From Arthrobacter sp. M2012083 (GTDB lineage: Bacteria; Actinomycetota; Actinomycetes; Actinomycetales; Micrococcaceae), in contig NZ_AKKK01000015.1 of assembly GCF_000281065.1 (NCBI RefSeq), positions 1 through 64,000 on the forward strand: DNA of 64,000 nucleotides, given 5' to 3'. Shown here piece by piece: positions 54,423 through 62,592 of the stretch; position 1 is the stretch's first letter, and every line of letters begins with the position of its first letter. Made by a program: the position numbers and the translations under genes. The notes beneath the pieces are model-generated. The model saw nothing but the letters and a program-made list of their open reading frames with translations, ran no database searches and was not told the origin of the DNA.

Positions 54423-55334
54423 CTAGTCGTCGCCTCGCAGGATCGCCAGGAGGCGGATGATTTCCACGTAGAGCCAAACCAGCGTGACCGTCAGGCCGAA
54501 GGCTGCAACCCAGGAGTAACGCTCCGGGGCGCCCGCGCGGACGCCCTCTTCGATGCTGGTGAAGTCCATGATCAGCGAGAACGCTGCCAGGCCGATGGCC
54601 AGGATGCCGATGAAGACACCCAGCGGAATGCCTGCAATTTCGAAGCTGGTGCGGAGGCCGAAGGGCTCCTGAACAGCGCCGGTCCACATCATCACCATGT
54701 TGATCAGGGCGAAGACTGCGTAGCCGATGGTGGCGATCATGAAGAAGCGCACCATCTTGGGAGTGGCGCGGACCTTGCCGCTCTTGAAGAGCACCAGGGT
54801 GACGCCGAAGACTGCCAGCGTTCCGATGACGGCCTGAAGACCGACGCCGGGGTACATGCCGTCCAGGATACGGGTGAGGCCACCGAGGAACAGGCCCTCG
54901 AGGCCGGCGTAGGCAAGGATCAGGGCCGGTGAAGGCTGCTTCTTGAACGTGTTGACCAGTGCCAGGACGAATCCGCCCAAGGCACCAACGATCATGAGCA
55001 TGGTGGAGAGGGCGGGCGCCACGAAGAGCGTGACGCCGGCACCGATGATGAGAACCACGAGGCAGGCGACGGTCTTCATGATGACGTCGTCATAGGTCAT
55101 GCGCCCGGTGTCGGCCGGGCCTGCAGCGGGCTGGTTGTACATCTGCTGCAGTTGCTCATTGGTCATGTTCTGCTGCTGGGCAGACCATGCTGCATGGCCG
55201 TCCATGACCTGGCTCGGTGCACGGCCGGGTGCCTGGTTGAACTGCTGGCCGTACGGGTTCTGCGGTACAGGCGGGGCCTGCTTTGCTCCACGGAAATTCT
55301 TTCCGTTGAAGACTGGGTTTCCGCCAAGTGCCAT
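54423..55334 (-). CDS. Bax inhibitor-1/YccA family membrane protein
   Basis: A 303-aa protein. The first 90 residues are Gln/Pro/Asn-rich and probably disordered (NPYGQQFNQAPGRAP, QMYNQPAAGPADTG). Seven transmembrane helices of the BI-1/TMBIM family follow, ending ..WLYVEIIRLLAILRGDD with the acidic C-terminal pair. MALGGNPVFNGKNFRG is a typical actinobacterial start. The ATG has AGGAGGAC about 7 nt upstream. Members act as calcium leak channels in other systems; the role here is unknown. Confidence 0.9.
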   Translation of the reverse strand: MALGGNPVFNGKNFRGAKQAPPVPQNPYGQQFNQAPGRAPSQVMDGHAAWSAQQQNMTNEQLQQMYNQPAAGPADTGRMTYDDVIMKTVACLVVLIIGAGVTLFVAPALSTMLMIVGALGGFVLALVNTFKKQPSPALILAYAGLEGLFLGGLTRILDGMYPGVGLQAVIGTLAVFGVTLVLFKSGKVRATPKMVRFFMIATIGYAVFALINMVMMWTGAVQEPFGLRTSFEIAGIPLGVFIGILAIGLAAFSLIMDFTSIEEGVRAGAPERYSWVAAFGLTVTLVWLYVEIIRLLAILRGDD

Positions 55335-55739
55335 TGCGGGTGTCCTCCTGAAAAAGGGCTAGTGATAGTTCACGGTACCAATTACCACGCGCGCGCGGCA
55401 GGGAAAGTTCCCTTGTTCACGGAGACGAAACTCAACCGTGACAAGAAATTGGGAGACTGTCACCCTCAGAACGTTTAGTAGCACCCTTAAACAACAAAGG
55501 TTTACTTAAGGACTGCTACATCACTAGTTGCCTATAGCTTCACAGTTGTTATCCGATCGCGATCTTCGCACCCCCGAACTGGGCATTTATTAACTCCACC
55601 GGGCGGTAACATAGGCCACACATGGGTGACTTAGATCACAAACGAGGCAGCTAGGCAAGAACTGTTCACAAGCCCCATGACCGTTCGCACCGGCTGCAAA
55701 GGCGCAGCCGGGACCACCCCCACTGTGGAGGTTTCCATT
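55335..55739. other. Long divergent intergenic region BI-1 / livH
   Basis: A gap of about 405 bp with below-average GC in its middle. It holds an inverted repeat GTGACA (55438-55443) / TGTCAC (55458-55463), several TTAAGG/TTTA-rich promoter-like stretches near 55490-55600, a CRP-like site (55626-55639) and the livH Shine-Dalgarno. No gene is seen. Confidence 0.6.
55626..55639. promoter_or_regulatory. CRP/GlxR-like site upstream of livHMGF
   Basis: GTGACTTAGATCAC fits GTGA-N6-TCAC and lies 101 bp before the livH start codon. A matching site precedes livJ. Confidence 0.6.
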
Positions 55740-57074
55740 TTGAGAAGCACACTGCGCGACCCGTCCATGAGACGGTCCAAAGGACTGCAGAGAGTTGTGG
55801 GGGCGCTGTTCGCAGCCCTCATCACCGCTCTGTTGATCGCCGCCCCTTCGGCACAGGCAACCACCCCCTCGCCTTCGCCGTCACCGACGACTTTCCAGAA
55901 CAACATCAGCGGGTTCCTCCGCGATGATGCCCGGGCTCCCATACCCGGTGTCAAGATCAAAGCCACGGGCAACGGGTTTGAAGGTGAAGCCACCTCCGGA
56001 GCCAACGGAGCCTGGACCATCGGCGTTCCCGTCCAAGGCACCTACACCATTGAGCTGGACACCTCCACCTTGCCGGAGGGCATCGCACTGGCCGAGGGCC
56101 AGGACAATCCCCGCGATGTCACGTTCAGCCAGACGTCCAACCTGTCGGTGATCTTCGCCTTCGGCGAGGGCATCGTGGTCCAGCAACAGGACTTCGGCCA
56201 AAACCTCCTCAACCGCCTCGTGGCGGGACTGAGCTTTGGCCTTCTCCTCGCACTCGCCTCGGTTGGCCTTTCCCTGATCTTCGGAACCACCGGCCTGACC
56301 AACTTCGCCCACGGTGAGATGGTGACGCTGGGCGCAGTACTGGTGTTCATGTTCAACGCCTTTGGGCTCCCCTTCTGGCTGGCCATCCTGCTTGCCCTGG
56401 TAGGCGGCGGCCTCTTCGGCTACGTCCAGGACGCAGGGCTCTGGCGGCCGTTGAGGAAACGTGGCTCAGGCCTGGTCCCCATGATGATCGTCAGCATCGG
56501 TCTCGCGTTGGCCATCCGCTACGTCATCCAGTTCTTCTTCGGCGGTGCAACGCAGCAGCTGCCCGGCGCTCAGAGTGCCGAGATCCAGATCGGCCCTGTT
56601 TCGATCTCCCCGAACAACCTGTGGTCCCTGATCATCAGTGCGGTGGTCATCGCCCTGATCGGCATCGTCCTGCTGAAGACCCGCCTCGGCAAGGCAACCC
56701 GTGCAGTGGCCGACAACCCCGCACTGGCAGCAGCCTCCGGCATCGATGTCGACTCCGTGATCCGCATTGTGTGGATCGTCGGCGGCGTCCTCGCCTCCCT
56801 CGGCGGCATCCTGTGGGCGTACTACCGTCCTGGCGTGACCTTCGACATGGGCTCGCAGATCCTGCTGCTCATCTTCGCCGGTGTGACACTGGGTGGTTTG
56901 GGAACCGTCTTCGGCGCCCTGATCGGCTCGATCGTCGTCGGTATCTTCGTGGAACTGACCACAGTGTTCGGCCTCCCCGCCGACCTCAAGTACGTCGGTG
57001 CCCTGTTCATCATGATTGTTGTTCTTCTGTTCCGACCGCAGGGTATCCTCGGCCGGCGTGAGCGTGTGGGTTAG
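55740..57074 (+). CDS. livH: Branched-chain amino acid ABC transporter permease LivH with N-terminal Ig-like domain
   Basis: A 444-aa permease of the high-affinity Leu/Ile/Val (or related amide) importer. It has an unusual front end: a signal-peptide-like helix (VVGALFAALITALLIAAPSAQA), a Ser/Pro linker and a carboxypeptidase-regulatory-like beta domain at about 55-130 (ISGFLRDDARAPIPGVKIKA, GTYTIELDTSTLPEG). The LivH core follows, with LIFGTTGLTNFAHGEMVTLGA and RAVADNPALAAASGID. I place the start at TTG 55740 because GGAGG lies 8 nt upstream; an ATG at 55677 has none. livM follows after 9 bp. Confidence 0.85.
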   Translation: MRSTLRDPSMRRSKGLQRVVGALFAALITALLIAAPSAQATTPSPSPSPTTFQNNISGFLRDDARAPIPGVKIKATGNGFEGEATSGANGAWTIGVPVQGTYTIELDTSTLPEGIALAEGQDNPRDVTFSQTSNLSVIFAFGEGIVVQQQDFGQNLLNRLVAGLSFGLLLALASVGLSLIFGTTGLTNFAHGEMVTLGAVLVFMFNAFGLPFWLAILLALVGGGLFGYVQDAGLWRPLRKRGSGLVPMMIVSIGLALAIRYVIQFFFGGATQQLPGAQSAEIQIGPVSISPNNLWSLIISAVVIALIGIVLLKTRLGKATRAVADNPALAAASGIDVDSVIRIVWIVGGVLASLGGILWAYYRPGVTFDMGSQILLLIFAGVTLGGLGTVFGALIGSIVVGIFVELTTVFGLPADLKYVGALFIMIVVLLFRPQGILGRRERVG

Positions 57075-57083
57075 GAGCGGGCC

Positions 57084-58052
57084 ATGGACTTCGGATTTAT
57101 TTTCTCCAGCGCCCTTGGCGAATTGTTCAGCCCGACGACGGCGGCTTACGCACTTGCCGCTTTGGGCCTCGCGGTGCACTTCGGCTACTCAGGCCTGCTG
57201 AACTTCGGCCAGGCCGGCTTCATGGCGGTGGGTGCCTACGGTTTCGCAATCTCTACCCTGACTTTCGACGCCCCGTTCTTCCTTGCCCTGATCATCTCTG
57301 TTCTGTGCTCGGTGATCTTCGCGTTCATCCTGGGTATTCCTACGCTGCGGCTTCGTGCCGACTACCTGGCTATCGTCACCATCGCCGCCGCCGAAATTGT
57401 GCGGTACGTGGTGACCACCAACCAGCTCACCAGCGTCACAGGCTCCGCCAACGGCCTGGCAGCGTTCGAGAACACCTTCTATGCCATGAATCCCTTCCCT
57501 GAAGGGTCCTATATGGGCATGAACAACCGCGACTTCTTTATCCGCGTCGTCGGGTGGGGCCTGGTCATCGTGTGCTGCCTCCTGGTGTGGCTCCTGATGC
57601 GCAGCCCCTGGGGCCGCGTCTTGAAGGGCATCCGGGAAGACGAGAACGCTGTCCGCTCGCTCGGCAAGAACGTCTACGCCTACAAGATGCAGGCCCTGGT
57701 CATTGGCGGCGTGCTCGGCGCGTTGGCGGGCATGATCTTCACACTCCCCCGCGGCGCCGTCCAGCCGTCCAACTACGGCACAGAGCTTACGTTCTTCTTG
57801 TGGACCTGCCTCCTGCTCGGCGGCATGGCCACGGTGTTGGGGCCTGTCATTGGGGCCATGATCTTCTGGGTTGTGCTCTCGCTGACCCAGAGCCTGCTCT
57901 ACGGCCTCATCGAATCAGGGGCAGTCACCTGGCTGACCACCGTCCAGGCCGGCCAGTTGCGCTACATCCTGGTGGGCGTTGCGCTGATGCTCCTGATGAT
58001 CTTCCGCCCGCAAGGCGTCTTCGGCAATAAGAAGGAGCTTGCTTTCGCATGA
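57084..58052 (+). CDS. livM: Branched-chain amino acid ABC transporter permease LivM
   Basis: A 322-aa second permease subunit. YSGLLNFGQAGFMAVGAYG is the LivM signature; PTLRLRADYLAIVTIAAAEIVRY and SPWGRVLKGIREDENAVRSLGKN (the cytoplasmic EAA-like coupling loop) contact the ATPases. The ATG has AGGAG 7 nt upstream overlapping the livH stop. It overlaps livG by 4 nt. Confidence 0.94.
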   Translation: MDFGFIFSSALGELFSPTTAAYALAALGLAVHFGYSGLLNFGQAGFMAVGAYGFAISTLTFDAPFFLALIISVLCSVIFAFILGIPTLRLRADYLAIVTIAAAEIVRYVVTTNQLTSVTGSANGLAAFENTFYAMNPFPEGSYMGMNNRDFFIRVVGWGLVIVCCLLVWLLMRSPWGRVLKGIREDENAVRSLGKNVYAYKMQALVIGGVLGALAGMIFTLPRGAVQPSNYGTELTFFLWTCLLLGGMATVLGPVIGAMIFWVVLSLTQSLLYGLIESGAVTWLTTVQAGQLRYILVGVALMLLMIFRPQGVFGNKKELAFA

Positions 58053-59041
58053 GTGAGACCAACGAACGCAATACCGAAAATATCGACTACATGACCGATT
58101 CGCGGCCTATCGCCGTCGGGGAAAATACCCCCGGCTGCAAGAAGCGCGATCCCATTGTGGTGGCAGAGGACGTCACCCGTTCCTTTGGCGGCATCAACGC
58201 GGTGGACGTGGAATACCTCGAGATTCCCCGCCATAAAATCACCGCCTTGATCGGTCCCAATGGCGCGGGCAAAACAACCCTGTTCAACTTGCTCACGGGC
58301 TTTGACACTCCCAACACGGGCAAGTGGCAGTTTGAAGGCAACAGCCTGGCCGGCGTTTCCTCGTACAAGGTGGCCCGCATGGGCATGGTCCGCACCTTCC
58401 AGCTGACCAAGGTGATGGGCAAGCTGACCGTGATGGAAAACATGCGCCTCGGTGCTGCGGACCAACCCGGCGAACGGCTGTCCAGGGCCCTGTTCAAAGG
58501 CATCTGGGGAGGACGGGAAAAGGAAATCACAGCCCAAGCCAACGTGCTGCTGGAGAAGTTCAAGCTGGATACCAAGAAGGACGACTATGCAGCGTCCCTC
58601 TCCGGTGGCCAGCGGAAGCTCCTGGAGATGGCACGCTCCCTGATGGTAAAGCCCAAGCTGGTGATGCTGGATGAGCCCATGGCCGGTGTGAACCCGGCAT
58701 TGACACAGTCTCTGCTGGACCACATCAAGAACCTCAAAGCGGAGGGCATGACCGTGCTCTTCGTGGAGCACGACATGAACATGGTCCGCCACATTGCCGA
58801 CTGGGTTGTGGTCATGGCCGAAGGCAAAGTTGTTGCCGAAGGACCTCCGGGCGAAGTCATGAAGAACCCCGCCGTGATCGACGCCTACCTTGGTGCCCAC
58901 CACGATGTGGACCTTGGCGACGCCGAAGGCATCAAAGTGCTCGAGGCAGAACTTGAAGCCGATGAAGAGTCGGTAGTGGGCACCGAAGATGCCGGCATCC
59001 TGTCCGAGATCGAAGAAAGCAAGAAGGAGGACGGGAAATGA
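58049..59041 (+). CDS. livG: Branched-chain amino acid ABC transporter ATP-binding protein LivG
   Basis: A 330-aa ATPase. Walker A is GPNGAGKTTLFNLLTG, the signature is SLSGGQRKLLEMARSLM, and Walker B is LVMLDEPMAGVNP, with the switch His in LFVEHDMNMV. The N-terminal 30 residues and the last 45 are extra compared with the usual 255-residue LivG; the tail is highly acidic (ELEADEESVVG, ESKKEDGK). It overlaps livM and livF by 4 nt each, so the four genes are translationally coupled. Confidence 0.93.
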   Translation: MSETNERNTENIDYMTDSRPIAVGENTPGCKKRDPIVVAEDVTRSFGGINAVDVEYLEIPRHKITALIGPNGAGKTTLFNLLTGFDTPNTGKWQFEGNSLAGVSSYKVARMGMVRTFQLTKVMGKLTVMENMRLGAADQPGERLSRALFKGIWGGREKEITAQANVLLEKFKLDTKKDDYAASLSGGQRKLLEMARSLMVKPKLVMLDEPMAGVNPALTQSLLDHIKNLKAEGMTVLFVEHDMNMVRHIADWVVVMAEGKVVAEGPPGEVMKNPAVIDAYLGAHHDVDLGDAEGIKVLEAELEADEESVVGTEDAGILSEIEESKKEDGK

Positions 59042-59811
59042 GCAGCAGTATCAGCGAAATGCCCGCCTCGGCGGCCGCCCCGGCCGGCGATTCCGTGGTC
59101 AAGGTCACCAACCTCGTGGCAGGCTACATTCCTGGCGTCAATATCCTCAATGGCTGCAGCATCGAGGCCCGCAAGGGTGAGCTGATTGGCATTATCGGCC
59201 CCAACGGCGCCGGTAAATCCACGCTCCTGAAGGCCATGTTCGGTCTGGTGAAGGTCCACTCCGGCACAGTGGTGGTTCGTGGCCAGGACCTCACGGGGCT
59301 AAAGGCCAATAAACTGGTCACCCAGGGCGTGGGCTTCGTTCCGCAGACAAACAACGTCTTCGCCACGCTGACCATAGAAGAGAATCTCCAAATGGGCATG
59401 TTCCAGCGGCCCAAGGATTTCTCCGAACGCTTCGACTTTGTTACCAGCCTCTTCCCCGAGTTGGGAAAGCGGCGTGCCCAGCGTGCAGGTTCCCTGTCGG
59501 GTGGCGAACGCCAGATGGTGGCCATGGGCAGGGCCCTCATGATGGACCCGGCCGTGCTGCTGCTTGACGAGCCGTCAGCAGGCCTCTCCCCCGTCAAACA
59601 GGACGAGACCTTCCTCCGTGTCCACGAGATCAACCGGGCGGGAGTCTCGGTGATCATGGTGGAACAGAACGCCCGCCGTTGCCTGCAGATCTGCGACCGC
59701 GGCTATGTCCTGGACCAAGGCAAGGATGCGTACACCGGCACGGGCCGTGAGCTCATGAAGGACCCCAAGGTCATCCAGCTCTACCTGGGTACCTTGGCAG
59801 ACGAGGTCTAA
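59038..59811 (+). CDS. livF: Branched-chain amino acid ABC transporter ATP-binding protein LivF
   Basis: A 257-aa ATPase pairing with LivG. Walker A GPNGAGKSTLLKAMFG, signature SLSGGERQMVAMGRALM and Walker B AVLLLDEPSAGLSP are intact. VNILNGCSIEARKGELIGIIG is typical of LivF, and the C-terminal KVIQLYLGTLADEV ends as usual. It is the last gene of the operon, followed by a strong terminator. Confidence 0.95.
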   Translation: MSSSISEMPASAAAPAGDSVVKVTNLVAGYIPGVNILNGCSIEARKGELIGIIGPNGAGKSTLLKAMFGLVKVHSGTVVVRGQDLTGLKANKLVTQGVGFVPQTNNVFATLTIEENLQMGMFQRPKDFSERFDFVTSLFPELGKRRAQRAGSLSGGERQMVAMGRALMMDPAVLLLDEPSAGLSPVKQDETFLRVHEINRAGVSVIMVEQNARRCLQICDRGYVLDQGKDAYTGTGRELMKDPKVIQLYLGTLADEV

Positions 59812-59822
59812 CGAGGGTAACC

Positions 59823-59863
59823 CGAAGGCCTGGTTCCGGCGTCGCGCCGGAACCAGGCCTTCG
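59823..59863. terminator. Terminator after livF
   Basis: A 19-bp perfect stem (59823-59841 and 59845-59863) with a 3-nt TCG loop, between the convergent livF and lipid-kinase genes. Confidence 0.85.
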
Positions 59864-59868
59864 GCGTT

Positions 59869-60807
59869 TCAGTGGCGTCCCTCAAAAGTCGCGCTGCTGC
59901 TGCCCGCCGGCACCACCACGTGCACCGCATTTCGCTCAACCGTGAAGTCCGTGGGCGTGCTGGTTGTGATCTCGCCGTCGAGGTTCATCGACAGCAGCGG
60001 ATTGGTCACCAACCTGACATTCCGGCTGGTGAGGTGGAGCACCCGCTCGTTTTCCACAAACTTGCCATTCTTGAGCGAACGCGCAATCTTTGCCTGCTCC
60101 CGCAGCGGCGCCGCCTGGATCGCGTAGATGTCCAGTGTGTGATCATCGATCCCCGCTGTCGGAGAGACCGCGTTGCCGCCTCCGTAGTACCTTCCGTTTC
60201 CCACCGCCACCTGCAACAGGTCCTCCAGCTCTACTGGCTCATGGTCCCCGTCCGGGAACTCGAGGCGGGCGTGGAACGGCTTGTGCGTGGCGTAGGAGCG
60301 AAGCGTGGCCACACCATATGCCAAGGGCCCGATGAGTCGTTTGAGGCGCGGACTGAGCGCCTGCGTGACTGCCACGGACAGGCCGGCTGAAGCCACGTTG
60401 AGGAAGGGTTGGCCGTTCGCCCGCCCGAGATCGATGTCCACTACTTTTCCGTCCGCGAGGGCAGCGCAGGCGCGGCCCAGGTCCCGGGGGATTTCCAGCG
60501 TCCTGGCAAGGTCATTCGCGGTGCCCAGCGGAAGAACACCCAGCACGACGTCGGTACCCGCCACGAGTCCTGCTGCAGAGGCAACTGTTCCGTCGCCTCC
60601 CCCAACAACCACAAAATCGTGACCTTCGGTCATCGCTTGTTCCAGGGCTCGGCCGAGGTCGCCGCCCCCAGACACTGTATACATCGCGGAGACCGGGAGC
60701 TCCGCCTTTGCGAGACTGTCGGCCACCACCTTTTGGGCCGCGGAACCTTTGCGTGAACCGGCGTTGATGACCACAGCGATGGAGCGGGCTTCCCGGGTTA
60801 GCTTCAT
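59869..60807 (-). CDS. Diacylglycerol/lipid kinase family protein (YegS-like)
   Basis: A 312-aa soluble kinase of the DAGK catalytic family. VINAGSRKGSAAQKV opens the fold. VVVGGGDGTVASAAGLVAG carries the GGDGT nucleotide-binding motif, and LGVLPLGTANDLARTL follows. The likely substrate is diacylglycerol or another lipid; it cannot be specified. The ATG lies 6 nt after TACCAT (leaderless). It is convergent with livF and sits between livHMGF and livJ without obvious link. Confidence 0.9.
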   Translation of the reverse strand: MKLTREARSIAVVINAGSRKGSAAQKVVADSLAKAELPVSAMYTVSGGGDLGRALEQAMTEGHDFVVVGGGDGTVASAAGLVAGTDVVLGVLPLGTANDLARTLEIPRDLGRACAALADGKVVDIDLGRANGQPFLNVASAGLSVAVTQALSPRLKRLIGPLAYGVATLRSYATHKPFHARLEFPDGDHEPVELEDLLQVAVGNGRYYGGGNAVSPTAGIDDHTLDIYAIQAAPLREQAKIARSLKNGKFVENERVLHLTSRNVRLVTNPLLSMNLDGEITTSTPTDFTVERNAVHVVVPAGSSSATFEGRH

Positions 60808-60813
60808 GAGGAC

Positions 60814-60819
60814 ATGGTA
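60814..60819 (-). promoter_or_regulatory. Leaderless -10 element of the lipid kinase gene
   Basis: TACCAT on the minus strand, 6 nt before the ATG at 60807. Confidence 0.55.
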
Positions 60820-60856
60820 GGTCTACAGCCTGTGTGAGGGCTTTGTTAACGCCGAA

Positions 60857-60888
60857 CGGGTCCCCTTCCTTGTGAGGATGGGGACCCG
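60857..60888 (-). terminator. Terminator of livJ
   Basis: CGGGTCCCC (60857-60865) pairs with GGGGACCCG (60880-60888), with an inner TTCCT/AGGA pairing, 31 bp after the livJ stop. Confidence 0.7.
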
Positions 60889-60918
60889 CTGCTAACTGCG
60901 GTCTAGTTGGCGTTCAGC

Positions 60919-62274
60919 TTAGAGCTTGCCGAACTCTTCGCGGACCGGCTTGTAGGTGTTGTCGTCCTGGTATTCGTAGATACCGATGTATGCCTCGGTG
61001 GGGTCACCGGCATCGGAGAACGTTACCGGACCGGACTGGCCGTCGTAGTCAACGTCCTTGCCCTCGCGGAGCAGGGTGACGCATGACGGGAAGTCGGTGC
61101 ACTTCTCGCCGCCTTCAGAGACTTCCTTGAGCTTGGCCGCGATGTCCGTGCCCTTGGTGCTCTTGGCTGCCTCGGATGCCAACGCGATCAGGTTCACGGC
61201 GTCGTAGGACTCGCCTGCGTAGCTGTAATCCTTCAGGGCGGGATCGATCGCGAGGAGCTTCTGCTTGAAGGCGTCCTTGGCGAACGTACCGGGGATGGTT
61301 CCCTGTGCGCCCTTCATGGTGCCGGCCTGGAAGTCCTTGCTGTAGTCCGAGGTGTTGCCGTCCACCATGAACAGCTGCGTGGGCTTGACGCCCTTGCCGG
61401 TCATCAGGGGCACGATGCTCTTGGCCTGGTCGAAGGTAATCAATGCGATGGCATCCGGCTTGGCTGCCAGGACCTTGTCCACCTGGCTGCTGAACTGTGA
61501 ATCACCCTCGTTGAAGAGTTCTTCTGCAACAACCTTGCCGCCGGCTGCCTCGAAAGCTTCCTTAACGTTCTTCTGCAGGCCGGTTCCGTAAGCGTCGTTG
61601 AGAACGATCATGCCAACAGTCTGGGCGCCACAGGTAGCCATGTAGTTACCGAGGACCTTGCCCTGCAGGACGTCGGACGGTGCCGTGCGCCAGTAGAGGC
61701 CCTTGTCGTCCCACGTGGTGAAGTCAGGTGAGGTGTTCGCCGGGGAGAAGTGGATGACGCCAGCGCCGGTGATCTGGTTGATGACCGTCTTGGAAACGCC
61801 GGACGAGGCCGCACCGATTACTGCGCTCACACCCTGGCCCAGCAAGGCTGTGGTGGACTGCGTGGCGATGTCGGTCTTGGTGTCACCGGAGTCGCGGTGG
61901 GTTACTTCCACCGGGGCACCCAAAACGCCACCGGCGTCGTTGACTTCCTTGACGCCGAGGTTGACACCGGCAATTTCAGGCGGGCCGAGGAACGCCAGCG
62001 ACCCCGTTGTCGGCAGGAGCGATCCAAGCTTAAGCGGCGTAGCCGTGGTGGTGGTCGAGGGAGGTACTGGTCCCGTGTTGGTGGCAGCCTGGCTGTTGCC
62101 GGCTCCCGCCCCGCCGCTCGGTGCCGGGCAGGCGATACCTGCCGCGGCGGCGGATTGAGACCCAGTCTGGGTAGGTGTCGAAGACCCACCACAAGCTGTG
62201 GCCAAGAGAGCGACCCCAATGCCAAGCGCTGTTAGCTTGGCGGCTCGGGGCGCCGCTGGGGAAAGATCAAACAT
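60919..62274 (-). CDS. livJ: Branched-chain amino acid ABC transporter substrate-binding lipoprotein
   Basis: A 451-aa lipoprotein: a signal peptide with lipobox LLATAC (Cys at about 28), then a Ser/Gly/Gln linker. The type I periplasmic-binding fold follows (LKLGSLLPTTGSLAFLGPPEIAGVNLGVKEVNDAGGVLG, the classic Leu/Ile/Val or amide-binding start). The ATG has GAGGAG 7 nt upstream. It is separated from livHMGF by the lipid kinase and is on the opposite strand, but both carry a GTGA-N6-TCAC site, so they are probably co-regulated. The substrate may be broader than branched-chain amino acids. Confidence 0.92.
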   Translation of the reverse strand: MFDLSPAAPRAAKLTALGIGVALLATACGGSSTPTQTGSQSAAAAGIACPAPSGGAGAGNSQAATNTGPVPPSTTTTATPLKLGSLLPTTGSLAFLGPPEIAGVNLGVKEVNDAGGVLGAPVEVTHRDSGDTKTDIATQSTTALLGQGVSAVIGAASSGVSKTVINQITGAGVIHFSPANTSPDFTTWDDKGLYWRTAPSDVLQGKVLGNYMATCGAQTVGMIVLNDAYGTGLQKNVKEAFEAAGGKVVAEELFNEGDSQFSSQVDKVLAAKPDAIALITFDQAKSIVPLMTGKGVKPTQLFMVDGNTSDYSKDFQAGTMKGAQGTIPGTFAKDAFKQKLLAIDPALKDYSYAGESYDAVNLIALASEAAKSTKGTDIAAKLKEVSEGGEKCTDFPSCVTLLREGKDVDYDGQSGPVTFSDAGDPTEAYIGIYEYQDDNTYKPVREEFGKL

Positions 62275-62374
62275 TCGTTGTCTCCTCGATCGAAAGGTGC
62301 GAACTGCCTTTGATGCGATTACTCAGGTGTTCCTGATTAAGACTCAAACTAGTGCAATTGCCCCGGGAACATAA

Positions 62375-62388
62375 GTGATTCAGGTCAC
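62375..62388. promoter_or_regulatory. CRP/GlxR-like site upstream of livJ
   Basis: GTGATTCAGGTCAC fits GTGA-N6-TCAC and lies 101 bp before the livJ start codon, the same distance as the matching site before livH. Confidence 0.6.
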
Positions 62389-62497
62389 ATCCCTATAACA
62401 CTCGTTGCCTGTGGGGAATCTACGAGCTTGCTGGGAAAAGTCACCGAAGAGGAGAACCGTGCACACGAAGGGAGAAAGAGCTCTCACCTTGCGTCTG

Positions 62498-62571
62498 TGC
62501 CCCAGGTGGGACTCGAACCCACAACACGCGGATTTTAAGTCCGCTGCCTCTGCCAATTGGGCTACTGGGGC
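62498..62571 (-). tRNA. tRNA-Leu (anticodon UAA), short variable loop
   Basis: A complete 74-nt cloverleaf. Acceptor GCCCCAG/CTGGGGC with discriminator A; D-arm with three pairs (GCC/GGC) and a loop holding the GG pair; anticodon stem GCGGA/TCCGC with loop CTTAAAA, giving anticodon UAA; T-arm GTGGG-TTCGAGT-CCCAC. The variable region is only 5 nt (GTGTT) where leucine tRNAs normally have a long arm. The CCA end is not encoded. Reads the rare UUA codon. Confidence 0.92.
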
Positions 62572-62592
62572 GCCCGGACCATGGTATCCCAG

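Noticed and set aside
55677..55742. ATG at 55677 as the livH start
   Set aside because: No ribosome-binding site and an unlikely Gly/Thr/Pro-rich extension before the signal helix. TTG at 55740 has GGAGG at an ideal distance.
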